From JAAURS01 sp044923475 (lineage in GTDB: Bacteria > Cyanobacteriota > Cyanobacteriia > Thermosynechococcales > Thermosynechococcaceae), in assembly GCF_044923475.1 (NCBI RefSeq), contig NZ_CP137338.1, positions 4,340,001 to 4,404,000 on the forward strand: DNA of 64,000 nt. The letters are read 5' to 3'. The position numbers and the translations under genes were made by a program. Positions 1-8,630 of the stretch are shown piece by piece. The stretch's first letter is position 1. Each line of letters opens with the position of its first letter. The notes below the pieces were generated by a model, which was not told the DNA's origin, ran no database searches, and was given only the letters and a program-made list of their open reading frames with translations.

Positions 1-1097
1 CTGCTGGAGTTCTTCCACCCCTTGCCCCAACAGATGCGTCCGCCGCTCGATCGACTCTTTGAGGCGGCTGGAAACTTGCCGAGAGAGCGATCGCGCTTGG
101 CGGAGTTCCATAATGGCGCGTTCTTCTGTCAAAAATGGATTGAGGGCACCCATGAATTCCGGAAAGCCCGTTCCATCCAAGTTGGCATTGGCATCCTTGA
201 GCCGTCGCCGCAGAGCCACCAGTGCCGAAATGGGGAAGACGCGCTCGTTGTAGCGATCGTAGCCTTCATGGGTGCAGTATTCCGAGAGATTGGCGCGAAA
301 AACCTTATGGAGTTTGGCTTCCGCATCGACTAGCTCTTGAGCATCGTCCGGGTCGATCAGCGATTCGCGGACTTGATCCCAGGCGTTGATCAAGAAAAAT
401 ACGGCCAAGTTGCGATCTTTGATGTAGTTATCTAGATAGCGCCGTTCGGCTAGGGTGCAGGGTTGGGAGGCCCGTAGAACGAACAGCACCGCATGGCATT
501 GATGGATATAGCCCAGAGAAAGTTCGTTGCGGGCTTCGGTATCGTTGAGTCCCGGACTATCGACAATTTCAACCCCTTTCTCTAAAAGGGCCAGCGGGTA
601 TTCTACGACTGCATGGGTAACGTCAGGAAAGGCGAGTTCTTTGCGCTGTTCTAGCTGTTTGGCTTCCTGCGGGTCGATGGTATAGCGCTGCTTGAAGGTT
701 TGAAAATCGATGCGTTCTGGCGATCTGCCATTGCTGAAATGCACGGTCACGGTCTTTTCGGGGCCGTATTTTAGGATGGTCAAGATGGCCGTACAGGGAT
801 TCACATCGCTTGGGAGCAAGTTCTCTCCCAGCAGGGCATTCAATACCGTACTTTTGCCCCGCTTCATATCCCCCAGCACGAGCAACCGAAACACGCCTTG
901 CTGGAGGTAATCTCCCGTGCGGGTGACGTCTTCGATGTCGCGTTCTAGCCCTAGGGAACCGGAAGCGTTTTTTCCTTCTGCTTCGGAGGCTTTGAGCTTG
1001 GTGGCGATTTGTTTGAAGCAAGGGGCCATTTTGCGCCGCACTTGGGCGACGCGATCGAGGTCGTTGAGGAACCCTTGGGTTTCGAGTTTATTGCTCA
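1..1097 (-). CDS. Dynamin-like GTPase, first of a tandem pair (C-terminus outside window)
   Basis: The frame is open from an ATG at 1097 to the window edge, giving about 365 residues; the C-terminal part lies outside. It shows the GTPase motifs of the bacterial dynamin family: P-loop GDMKRGKST (residues 76-84), DSPGLND (180-186, the G3 motif) and NAWD (238-241, the G4 position). Bacterial dynamins bind GTP and remodel or fuse membranes, usually as pairs of different GTPases. The protein is closely similar in order and motifs to the gene directly upstream, from which it is separated by only 14 bp, so the two are almost certainly co-transcribed and arose by duplication. Whether it carries its own membrane hairpin cannot be seen. 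The family is clear; the cellular role is not. Confidence 0.9.
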
Positions 1098-1111
1098 TGA
1101 TGGGTTAATTC

Positions 1112-3166
1112 TTATAGGTTTTTAGTCGCAGCAATTCGATCGAGACCCGCAGCAAGCCGATCTTCCAAATCCCTCAATCGCGCAATTTCGGTTTCGCGAT
1201 GGATTTCGTAGGATTCTTTTTGGTTGAGTAAGTTGACCAATTCCGACCGCCTTGCTGCAATATCGTCATTAATGTGTTCCGTCACTTGAGCTTCGTAGGT
1301 TTCAAAACAGCGCTTCACCGCTTGGACAACAGTTGGTGATTGTTCTTCTGCAAGTTGAGGTAGGGTTTTGGCAAATTCTCGTTTGGTCGTATCCAAAAAG
1401 GTTTGACGCACGATTTCAGCCTGCAATGCAATCAGTCCGACGCTTCCGATCGCAACGGTAAAAACATTCAGGGTCAGACCGGAAAACACCAGTCCGACAA
1501 TCCGCAGCGCGACCACGATGGCAACATAGGCTAGGGCAGATTGAAACACGCGCTGCCAAAACAAACTGAATTGCGAAGCCGCCCCATTAAGCGCATCGGG
1601 GATGGATAAAAATAAATCTTGGATGACATCCGCCCAAGGGGTTGCCTTTGCACTCTGAAACTTTTGACCCGTTGCAATGCGATCGCCCACCAATTTCTGA
1701 TTCATCGCATCTACGACCTGTTCGTAGTTGACGCGATAGGCATCCGCGCTCTCGTTCAATTCCTCAAAGGTGCGCGCGATCTTCTGCTTGGCCATGAACT
1801 CCCAGGCAGCAAGACGGTCGTTGATATAGCGCTCAAAAGCACGCTTGAAGGACGCAAAGAAGAGACTGCGATTTTTTTGATCTAAGAATTCTAAGAGCGA
1901 TAGATCGGGCTGCGATGCGACAAAGTCGGTTTCAAAGGTGGTTTCTAGATTCAGAATATAGGCTTTGAACTCAGCCGCAGTTTCCTGAGCCTCGCGATCG
2001 CTCGTTTGTCTAATCAGATCCTGATACTGGTCGCGAATTGCCGCAAGCTGGTCGAATTCCTGCTGCACGGCTTCAATTTTGGCTCTCAGTTCGGATGCAT
2101 CGTTGTCTAACAGCGGCACCCGCCGACCGATGGCCTCGCTGACTTGGGTGTAGGCGCGTTGTGCCGTTCGCTCTGCCCAATGCAGTTCCGCTCCAAGGCG
2201 TTCCGTTCCCAAAAATTGCGTCAGTTGGCTTAAGAATTGAGGCATACCTGTCCCGGAGAGATCCGCTTCAGGATGGTTGACTTGTTGGCGGAGAGCCTCC
2301 AGTGCAGAAATAGCAAAGACTCTATCGTCGTAACGATCCTGCCCGTCTACCCGGCAGTATTCCGCCAAATGGATTTGAAACATTTGATGGAGTTTGGCTT
2401 CTGCAGCCTGAAGCGCTTCCGCATCGTCTGGATCCACCAGTCCGCTTCGAATCCGATCCCAACCGTTGATCAAAAAGAACAGCGATAGCCCGCGATCTTT
2501 CAAATAATTCTGCAAATATCGCCGCTCGTCTAAGGTGCAGGGCTGCGCGGCACTCATGACAAACAGAACGGCATGACAGGTATAAAGATATTCGAGCACC
2601 GTGCGATCGCGGGTTTCGGTGTCGTTGAGTCCCGGCGTATCGATAATTTCAATGCCCGTTTCCAACAGCGGCAAGGGATATTCCACGACCGCATGACTGA
2701 CCCCAGGAAATGCAGTTTCTTGCTTGTCTTCTAGGCGCTTTGCTTCATCGGCGGGGATGGTGTAGGTTTCCTGAAACGTCGCAACATCCATAACCTCGGG
2801 GGTGCGATCGTCCGTAAAATGCACCGTCACCCGTTTCTGGGGGCCGTACTTGAGGACGGTCAGCAATGCCGTACAGGGGTTCACATCGCTGGGTAAAACT
2901 TTCTCCCCGAGCAACGCATTAATAAACGTGCTCTTGCCCCGTTTCATATCCCCTAGCACCAGCAGGCGGAATACGCCTTGCTCTAGCTGCTGGCTCGCAG
3001 TCGTCAGTGCTTGAATATCTCGCTCGAAGCCCAACTTCCCCGATGCGGTTTCCCCTGCCGCTTCAGCACTCTCTAGGGCTTGCGCCATTTGTTGGAGGGC
3101 GATCGCCATTTGGGTGCGGGCCTGAGTTGCCTGGGCTAGCTCCGCTACTGAAAAATCTGCGGTCAT
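1112..3166 (-). CDS. Dynamin-like GTPase with C-terminal membrane hairpin
   Basis: This 684-residue protein has the dynamin GTPase core: P-loop GDMKRGKST (72-80), DTPGLND (176-182) and NGWD (234-237). Long helical stretches follow, rich in E, R, Q and A, as in the stalk of bacterial dynamin-like proteins. A hydrophobic pair of segments at about 544-583 looks like the membrane paddle, and the protein ends in a charged coiled-coil-like tail. It is the promoter-proximal gene of a two-gene unit with the paralogue that starts 14 bp downstream. Known bacterial dynamins act as heteropairs in membrane fusion, cell division, vesiculation or phage tolerance; nothing here decides among these. Family assignment is firm. 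Confidence 0.92.
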   Translation of the reverse strand: MTADFSVAELAQATQARTQMAIALQQMAQALESAEAAGETASGKLGFERDIQALTTASQQLEQGVFRLLVLGDMKRGKSTFINALLGEKVLPSDVNPCTALLTVLKYGPQKRVTVHFTDDRTPEVMDVATFQETYTIPADEAKRLEDKQETAFPGVSHAVVEYPLPLLETGIEIIDTPGLNDTETRDRTVLEYLYTCHAVLFVMSAAQPCTLDERRYLQNYLKDRGLSLFFLINGWDRIRSGLVDPDDAEALQAAEAKLHQMFQIHLAEYCRVDGQDRYDDRVFAISALEALRQQVNHPEADLSGTGMPQFLSQLTQFLGTERLGAELHWAERTAQRAYTQVSEAIGRRVPLLDNDASELRAKIEAVQQEFDQLAAIRDQYQDLIRQTSDREAQETAAEFKAYILNLETTFETDFVASQPDLSLLEFLDQKNRSLFFASFKRAFERYINDRLAAWEFMAKQKIARTFEELNESADAYRVNYEQVVDAMNQKLVGDRIATGQKFQSAKATPWADVIQDLFLSIPDALNGAASQFSLFWQRVFQSALAYVAIVVALRIVGLVFSGLTLNVFTVAIGSVGLIALQAEIVRQTFLDTTKREFAKTLPQLAEEQSPTVVQAVKRCFETYEAQVTEHINDDIAARRSELVNLLNQKESYEIHRETEIARLRDLEDRLAAGLDRIAATKNL

Positions 3167-3206
3167 GGTAATTTTTTCTCTAGTTTTTGCGTCTTAGGTG
3201 TATAAA

Positions 3207-3776
3207 TTAACGTATGCCCGTGGAGGCAAAATACCGACGCATGACATACTCAAATTGATATAAATAAGCGGCACTAAAAATCCAAACGATAAAAGGTGGC
3301 GAGAACAAATATTTGAATTTGTTCAAGTCAGCCAGCATCATAGAGATTTGATAAACCACCTCGTAGGTGCCCGTCGATCCCCTCGCATTGATATGAAAAG
3401 GCATGAGCAATCCGCCAATTCCAAAGCAAAGAATGGTGGCTAAAATAATCGTCACCCCGCCGTAGAGACCTTCCCACCAGCTGGATAGCGTCGGCCAATA
3501 GCCACCCACGGCATCAATTTCAGAAGTGCGCGAACTCGGAAAAAACCGATCGATGCTCAGGTAGAGCCAATGATGTCCAAAGGCAATCATAGCAATCGGG
3601 GACAGGAGTGCCAAGGTGCCAATAAATAAATCTAAGTGGGGCGGCATTCGATCGAAAACGCGCGTAGTATTAGCCACGTTCGTCATGCCTGCAATGAGTA
3701 AACCAGAGGTGAAGGCCAATACCACGGCACTAATCCACGACTGAAGGTTTGGGAACCAAAGAGAATTACTTTTCAT
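3207..3776 (-). CDS. Hypothetical polytopic membrane protein
   Basis: I do not recognise this 189-residue protein. It has four likely membrane segments, at roughly residues 13-33, 48-75, 105-128 and 160-178. A tryptophan- and proline-bearing loop (PSSRTSEIDAVGGYWPTL) lies between the second and third. It sits on the same strand about 40 bp upstream of the dynamin pair and could be expressed with them, which would fit a membrane-associated dynamin system, but no motif links them directly. There is no signal of a transporter or enzyme family. Confidence 0.6.
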   Translation of the reverse strand: MKSNSLWFPNLQSWISAVVLAFTSGLLIAGMTNVANTTRVFDRMPPHLDLFIGTLALLSPIAMIAFGHHWLYLSIDRFFPSSRTSEIDAVGGYWPTLSSWWEGLYGGVTIILATILCFGIGGLLMPFHINARGSTGTYEVVYQISMMLADLNKFKYLFSPPFIVWIFSAAYLYQFEYVMRRYFASTGIR

Positions 3777-4024
3777 TGGATGGAGGCAACGATAGGCGAG
3801 ATAAAATGAACCTTTCTTAGGATGCCCATTTTTTGCAGAGATGCGTGCTCGAAAATATGACTAATTTAGTAGGGCTTCAAAGTCGTTGTGAGCACCCTAA
3901 ACAATCAACACTCTGTTTCAGAAACGGTTTTCTCGATATCATGGGTCATTACCCCATTGGATCGCTTTCTCCAGATTTATCCCGACAGGCGATCGCAGAT
4001 GGCATCCCAGCAGGGAACATACCA

Positions 4025-5782
4025 TCACATGTTTGATGAGAGAATTTGTTTTAATAATTTAGGCTTCAAAAATCCCTGCGATAAAATAAAATCGTTAAAC
4101 TTCCGAACGTTAAATTGGTCGCCAAGTCTTTTCTCAGTTTGCGATCGCAGTTGTAAAAGCTGTTGAGACCCGTAGAAATAGGCAGGCGCTTGACCGGGAA
4201 ATCTTGCCGTGTATCGCTTAACTTCTTGTTCGGCAAAGAACTTTGAAAAACCAGCATCTTGAGTCAGAACATTAAGGGCATCAGCAGTTGTAATCTTTCC
4301 TGATTGCAGTTCGGGTTCTAGAAATGCACGAGCAGCGCGAAGCAATTGAAACTGAAGCGACATAAATTTTCCTTCAAGTGGCATGTAGGGCTGCATGACC
4401 CCCTCTGCATAAGTTGCCCAGCCTTCAATATTAGTCGCGTTCTTGGCAAAATCAGTGCGCGCGCGCGAGAGCTTCTGGTCTTTAAGTGCGGCAAATTGCA
4501 GGTCGTGTCCAGGTCTTCCTTCATGCACCGTCAGCGTCCACGACATTGCGGGATTTGTAAAGTCATTATAAAGTTTCGCTTTTTCTCGATCGTGGAGGAC
4601 TGGAATCACGAAGGTACTCGCAGAAGCATTGTAAAGCGGAACGGGAAAACTCTCATTTTCCTGAGCCGTCGCTAAACGAATTTTGAATTTATGCTTTGGA
4701 AGAGTAACTAAATGTTCGTTTTCAATAATCGTTTCAAGGTCTTTGGCACGGGTTTGATAGAGACGCAAAGTATCTTTCGCTGAGAGCTGTTCTTGCTTTA
4801 GCGCTCGAATGACATCTCGATAATGCAGTGCGTTGAGTCCTTTGGCTTGGGCAACCTGCGGCGCAAGCTCCTCCATCTGCTGCTGAACTCCAGCAAATGC
4901 AGCATGTGCTTGCCGTACCACCTCTTCGATGGGCGTTTCGATCCCTTGTTCTTCCAATTCAAGCGTATAAAGTTCGGCTGGAAGGCGAAAATTTTTCTCT
5001 GCTCTGCTTGCAATCTCGCGACGAACAAATACTTCATAATTGAATAACTGCGTTTTCAGTTGCGCGTAGGCTTCCTTATATCGCGGGATGTTTTGCTTCT
5101 CTAGAAAAGTTTGAATTTCATCGATCTGCGATGCATTGTTCTTTAGATCGGTCTCTAGCCGATCTTTATTGGGCAAGGCAACTTCTGGCTTTTGGAGCTG
5201 TGCTTGAATGTCTCGTTCCAATGAGGAAGCCAGTGCAATTTTCCCTGGCTCCAGTCCGGCATACTGGTTTAGCTTTGCGAGTATTGCTGCTTGGCTGGAA
5301 GACGATTTTGTTTCCTTCAACGTCGATTTGAAGCTTTCTAGAATGGCTTTACTCAGATTGACATAGGGCACGCGATATTTTTCGTCAAGCGCGTACGATC
5401 GCAAGCTTCGCTGTCCGACGTCGCGCAAAATTTCTAGATCGAGCCGGAGTTCGTCGTTCTTTTCCCGAGCAAGACTTTGCTCCAGGCTTTGCACCGCTTG
5501 AAGAACGCTCTGCTGCCTGCACGCCCTAAAGGCCGGATCGATTTCTTGCAAGCTTTTGCTAACCCCAAGCTTTGTCTGACAGCCCTCAGCCGCGATCGCC
5601 TTTTTTAGCAAATCGGCAAACCGATCGCTGCGAACCACCCAATCTGGCGATTTAGCGGTGACAGAAGGAACGACTGGTGCGATCGCAATGCAAAGGCAGC
5701 ACGTCAACAGTGCGATCGCGCCAAACTTGATGTAGCGAATAACGGATGACGAAAGCACTAAAGATATCTTTGCTTTAGACAT
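4025..5782 (-). CDS. DUF885 family protein, putative metallopeptidase-like, exported or anchored
   Basis: The 585-residue product carries the DUF885 hallmark HEGRPGH (420-426), a zinc-binding HExxxGH-like motif followed by a helical C-terminus that ends in the usual YFYG...RLG...F pattern of the family. Residues 17-36 are hydrophobic after a basic start, indicating a signal peptide or anchor, so the enzyme probably acts outside the cytoplasm. DUF885 proteins are mostly uncharacterised and are thought to be metallohydrolases. The gene lies 74 bp downstream of, and on the same strand as, the broken cyclic-peptide exporter gene, so it was probably part of that operon; the insertions upstream may have made its expression depend on a new promoter. 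Confidence 0.85.
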   Translation of the reverse strand: MSKAKISLVLSSSVIRYIKFGAIALLTCCLCIAIAPVVPSVTAKSPDWVVRSDRFADLLKKAIAAEGCQTKLGVSKSLQEIDPAFRACRQQSVLQAVQSLEQSLAREKNDELRLDLEILRDVGQRSLRSYALDEKYRVPYVNLSKAILESFKSTLKETKSSSSQAAILAKLNQYAGLEPGKIALASSLERDIQAQLQKPEVALPNKDRLETDLKNNASQIDEIQTFLEKQNIPRYKEAYAQLKTQLFNYEVFVRREIASRAEKNFRLPAELYTLELEEQGIETPIEEVVRQAHAAFAGVQQQMEELAPQVAQAKGLNALHYRDVIRALKQEQLSAKDTLRLYQTRAKDLETIIENEHLVTLPKHKFKIRLATAQENESFPVPLYNASASTFVIPVLHDREKAKLYNDFTNPAMSWTLTVHEGRPGHDLQFAALKDQKLSRARTDFAKNATNIEGWATYAEGVMQPYMPLEGKFMSLQFQLLRAARAFLEPELQSGKITTADALNVLTQDAGFSKFFAEQEVKRYTARFPGQAPAYFYGSQQLLQLRSQTEKRLGDQFNVRKFNDFILSQGFLKPKLLKQILSSNM

Positions 5783-5856
5783 TGTTTCCTCGCCAAGCTT
5801 GGACTGATGGGTTCAACTGCAACGGTCTTGCAACGTTAAGCTAAAGGTCTTCAGTT

Positions 5857-7184
5857 TTAGACGATTTGACCGTAGTCTAACTTAATCAGGCGATCGCAGA
5901 GGTGGAAGTAGCGATCGTCGTGACTGATGACCAGCACTACCTTGCCCCGTTTCTTGAGTTCTGGCAAAATCTGCTGGTAAAACACCTCTCTAAAGAATGG
6001 ATCTTGATCGGCGGCCCATTCGTCAAATAGATAGACAGGGCGATCGTCCAAATAAGCCGTCAGGAGGGCCAAGCGCTTTCGCTGCCCTTGGGATAATTCA
6101 GTCGTGGAAAGGCTTCCATTCTCGACCTGAACTTTGTGGGATAGCTGCAACTGTTCCAAATAAGCCTTTGCCCGAGCATCTAAATTATCGAGGGAGACCC
6201 CTAACAGACGCTCGAAGAGATAAAAGTCTGAAAAAACGGTCGAAAACAGTTGGCGATAGGTCTCGCGATTTTGATGGGTAATGGGGATTCCATCCAAACA
6301 AATTTTCCCAGAATCTGGAAGATAAAGACCTGTAATCAGTTTTGCTAAGGTTGATTTGCCGCTCCCATTGCCACCGACGATAAATACGATCTCACCAGGA
6401 CTGAATTCAAGGTCGATGGGGCCAAGGGTAAAGGTGTTGTTTTCGCCTTCTGATTTATAGTGATGCGTGGCTTGAATGAGCGCGATCTGCTGGAAACTGA
6501 CGACTGGCTGAGGGGATTGAAGTCCTTCTTCCGCACGGCTGGCTAGGGACAACCCTAGGGTATCGATTTTGCGGAGTGAGACTGCTGCTAGGGTCATGTT
6601 GGGCAGGGTTGCTAAAATATTCCCAATGAGTCGCATCATATAGGCAATGGTCAGAACATAGCCCGAGAGGACGGGTGCTGAGGTTGGCATGAGATGAGGA
6701 ATGCCAAAGACCAATAACCCTAAAAGAATGAAGAATAGGAATTCACCTAAGGTATTGGTAAATGCGAGGATTTTTTGAGTTCTGACGCGGTACTTTCGCA
6801 AGGCGTCTGCTGTGGCTTGCAACTCAAACTCTAGAAAATCTTCTCTCCGTTGTTGGTGAAGTTTTAGTTCTTTGATGCCATCGGTAATGCCTCTGAAATG
6901 TTTCATTAAGGCATCGTTCTCTTCGCGTGCCATGACAAAAAGACTGAACGCTTTATTAATTAAAAGCTGTACGATCGATATCGCAACGGTCAAAAATGCC
7001 ACTGTCGCGAGCAATATTCCGAATGATAACCATCCCAAATAGAAGAGACACCCCAAAATGAGGGCAGCATTGATAAACAGAGTGGGAACATTGAAGACCG
7101 TCATTGCAATGTTTTGAATGTCTTCGGTTAAAGTGGCCAATAACCGATTTGCACCTAGTTCTTCTAGATGTCGCAAGTGGGAGG
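5857..7184 (-). pseudogene. Cyclic-peptide export ABC transporter, 3' part (gene split by insertion)
   Basis: This part keeps most of the transmembrane domain and the whole ATPase: GGNGSGKST (Walker A), LSQGQRKR (signature), YLFDEWAADQDP (Walker B and D-loop) and VISHDD (H-loop). The FDEWAADQDP form is typical of the SyrD/PvdE/YojI group, which exports or handles cyclic peptides and siderophores as fused half-transporters. The protein resumes at HLRHLEELGANRLLATL, exactly where the upstream fragment at 10674-10964 stops after RISGWILA. Together they make a protein of about 540 residues, normal for the family. An ATG inside the IS end (7213-7215) is in frame with this part, so a truncated protein could be made, but it would lack the first two membrane segments. 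Confidence 0.88.
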
Positions 7185-7330
7185 GTGAACTACTCCCGAC
7201 GCTGATGCTACGCATACAGCGCGGGCTTCTCTAGACCTTTCGGCTTTCGAGCTTTTTTGAGTGAGGCGAGTCCCAACCCCACTTTTTTAATCAGAATGGC
7301 AGCATTGATATCTCTATCCATTTCATTTTG
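7185..7330 (-). ncRNA. Putative right-end (omega) RNA of the tnpB element
   Basis: By analogy with characterised TnpB systems, an RNA copied from the 3' part of tnpB and the right end of the element acts as guide scaffold, and the guide is the host DNA just beyond the end. The hairpin at 7201-7220 and the GTTCAC end fit. The 5' limit of the RNA is a guess; only the position of the 3' boundary at about 7185 is supported by sequence. Confidence 0.4.
7201..7220. repeat. Subterminal hairpin, tnpB-side end of IS200/IS605 element
   Basis: GCTGATGC and GCATACAGC can pair around a TAC loop, with an unpaired A opposite TA. The tnpB stop codon (7208-7210) lies inside this hairpin. Such hairpins are the recognition sites of Y1 transposases. 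Confidence 0.65.
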
Positions 7331-8479
7331 ACAATGAGAACAGGAATGCCAGCGCTCCGAGAGTCCTTTTGAAACTTTATTGAGACAGACACTGCAATGC
7401 TGAGAGGTTCCGTAGGGGTCAACCTTGATAACTCTCTGACCAGCTTTTTCAGCTTTGAAAGTGAGGATATCAATGAATTGGCTCCATCCTGCATCAACAA
7501 TACTTTTATTCAGTCCAGACTTAGCCGATTGACCATTCGGAAGAAACTTGCCTGTCTCGTCTTGTTTAGACTTGACTCGTCTGGACATATTTTTGACCTT
7601 GAGATCTTCGACAAACACCACATTAGCTTTGTCCAAAACCTTGCCAGCCGTTTCAAAGTGAAACTGTTTGCGTTGGCGCGCAATCTTTTGATGTAGTCTA
7701 GCAACCTTGCGAACCAACAACTTACGGGCAAGGCTCCCCTTTTGGGATGCTGACACCTTCCGCTGTAAACGAGCAAGCCTCTCTTCCGATTTTCGGAAAT
7801 GCTGAGGAATTGGCTCAAAGCTGCCATCTGAATCAGAAGCAAACTTTTCCAATCCAACATCAATCCCAATCGAGTTTTCCCAAGCTGGCTCTACCTGTGA
7901 GGTCAACTCAGGAACCTGTGCATCCTCCAGGGTGAGGGTGAGGTACCATCCATCAGCCTTTTTACTGATAATGGCGGTTTTCACAATAAATCCATCCGGC
8001 AAAGAACGATGCCATATTACCTTCACCGCCCCAAGCTTCGGCAATTCGATTTTGTTGCCGTCAATCCAGAAGAGCGAAGCTTGAGGGTAGGTAAATGAAT
8101 GATATCTGCCTTGACCTTTGAACCGGGGCTTACCACTGCGCCTACCATTGCTGTCACCCATCAAGTAACGGTCAAATGAGAGTTTGACTCGCTTGACCAT
8201 GTCTTGAAGCACCTGAGAATGAATCTCTTTGTACCAAGGTCTATCTTGCTTGAGCAAAACCAAATCGCGTTTCTGACTGTAGTAGTCAGGCTGATCCTTG
8301 AGTTCGGGGAGATGACAAACTATAGGGCAGGCATTAACCGGACTCCGGTTCTCTTCCCACCACCCAAAGCGCTCTGACAGCATCCAGTTATACTGACACC
8401 GCAACATTTCAAGCCACCGATTCAGATCGGCAGATTGTTGGGCGGTAGGCAGTAGTCGATACTGGTAGGCAATTCTCAT
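7208..8479 (-). CDS. tnpB: TnpB, RNA-guided nuclease of IS200/IS605 element
   Basis: Starting at the ATG at 8479 the protein is 423 residues, normal for TnpB. It begins with the typical MRIAYQYRLLPT strand and has an apparently intact RuvC nuclease: D207 in IGIDVGLEKF, E291 in VFVEDLKVKN and the DRD at 388-390 followed by INAA. The zinc-binding cysteines C362, C365, C380 and C383 are all present. TnpB proteins cut DNA matching the sequence next to the element's right end and so help retain the element. It is divergent from tnpA with 66 bp between their starts. An upstream in-frame extension is possible but lacks family support. Unlike tnpA, this gene is undamaged. Confidence 0.92.
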   Translation of the reverse strand: MRIAYQYRLLPTAQQSADLNRWLEMLRCQYNWMLSERFGWWEENRSPVNACPIVCHLPELKDQPDYYSQKRDLVLLKQDRPWYKEIHSQVLQDMVKRVKLSFDRYLMGDSNGRRSGKPRFKGQGRYHSFTYPQASLFWIDGNKIELPKLGAVKVIWHRSLPDGFIVKTAIISKKADGWYLTLTLEDAQVPELTSQVEPAWENSIGIDVGLEKFASDSDGSFEPIPQHFRKSEERLARLQRKVSASQKGSLARKLLVRKVARLHQKIARQRKQFHFETAGKVLDKANVVFVEDLKVKNMSRRVKSKQDETGKFLPNGQSAKSGLNKSIVDAGWSQFIDILTFKAEKAGQRVIKVDPYGTSQHCSVCLNKVSKGLSERWHSCSHCQNEMDRDINAAILIKKVGLGLASLKKARKPKGLEKPALYA

Positions 8480-8545
8480 GTCTCTATTATAATTGCTGTA
8501 CCCTAAAATAGGCACACTGACAAAAGTAATCATTGTAAACTGTTG

Positions 8546-8630
8546 ATGAAAGACGATTTTGTATCCAGTGGTAGATCCGTGTCCGACATGAAAGCTCATT
8601 TGGTGCTGACGACCAAGTATCGCCGCAAGG
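8546..8630 (+). pseudogene. tnpA: tnpA (Y1 transposase), 5' fragment
   Basis: The frame from the ATG at 8546 reads into the start of an IS200-type transposase, including MKAHLVLTTKYRRK, and is broken by the IS66-type insertion at 8630/8631. Joining base 8630 to base 10208 (removing the inserted element and one target copy) restores a continuous 136-residue TnpA without any frame change. The insertion is therefore the only visible defect of the gene. Confidence 0.85.
8623..8630. repeat. Target-site duplication, left copy (CCGCAAGG)
   Basis: CCGCAAGG is found immediately outside both ends of the IS66-type element (second copy 10200-10207). Eight bases is the usual duplication length for IS66. 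Confidence 0.9.
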
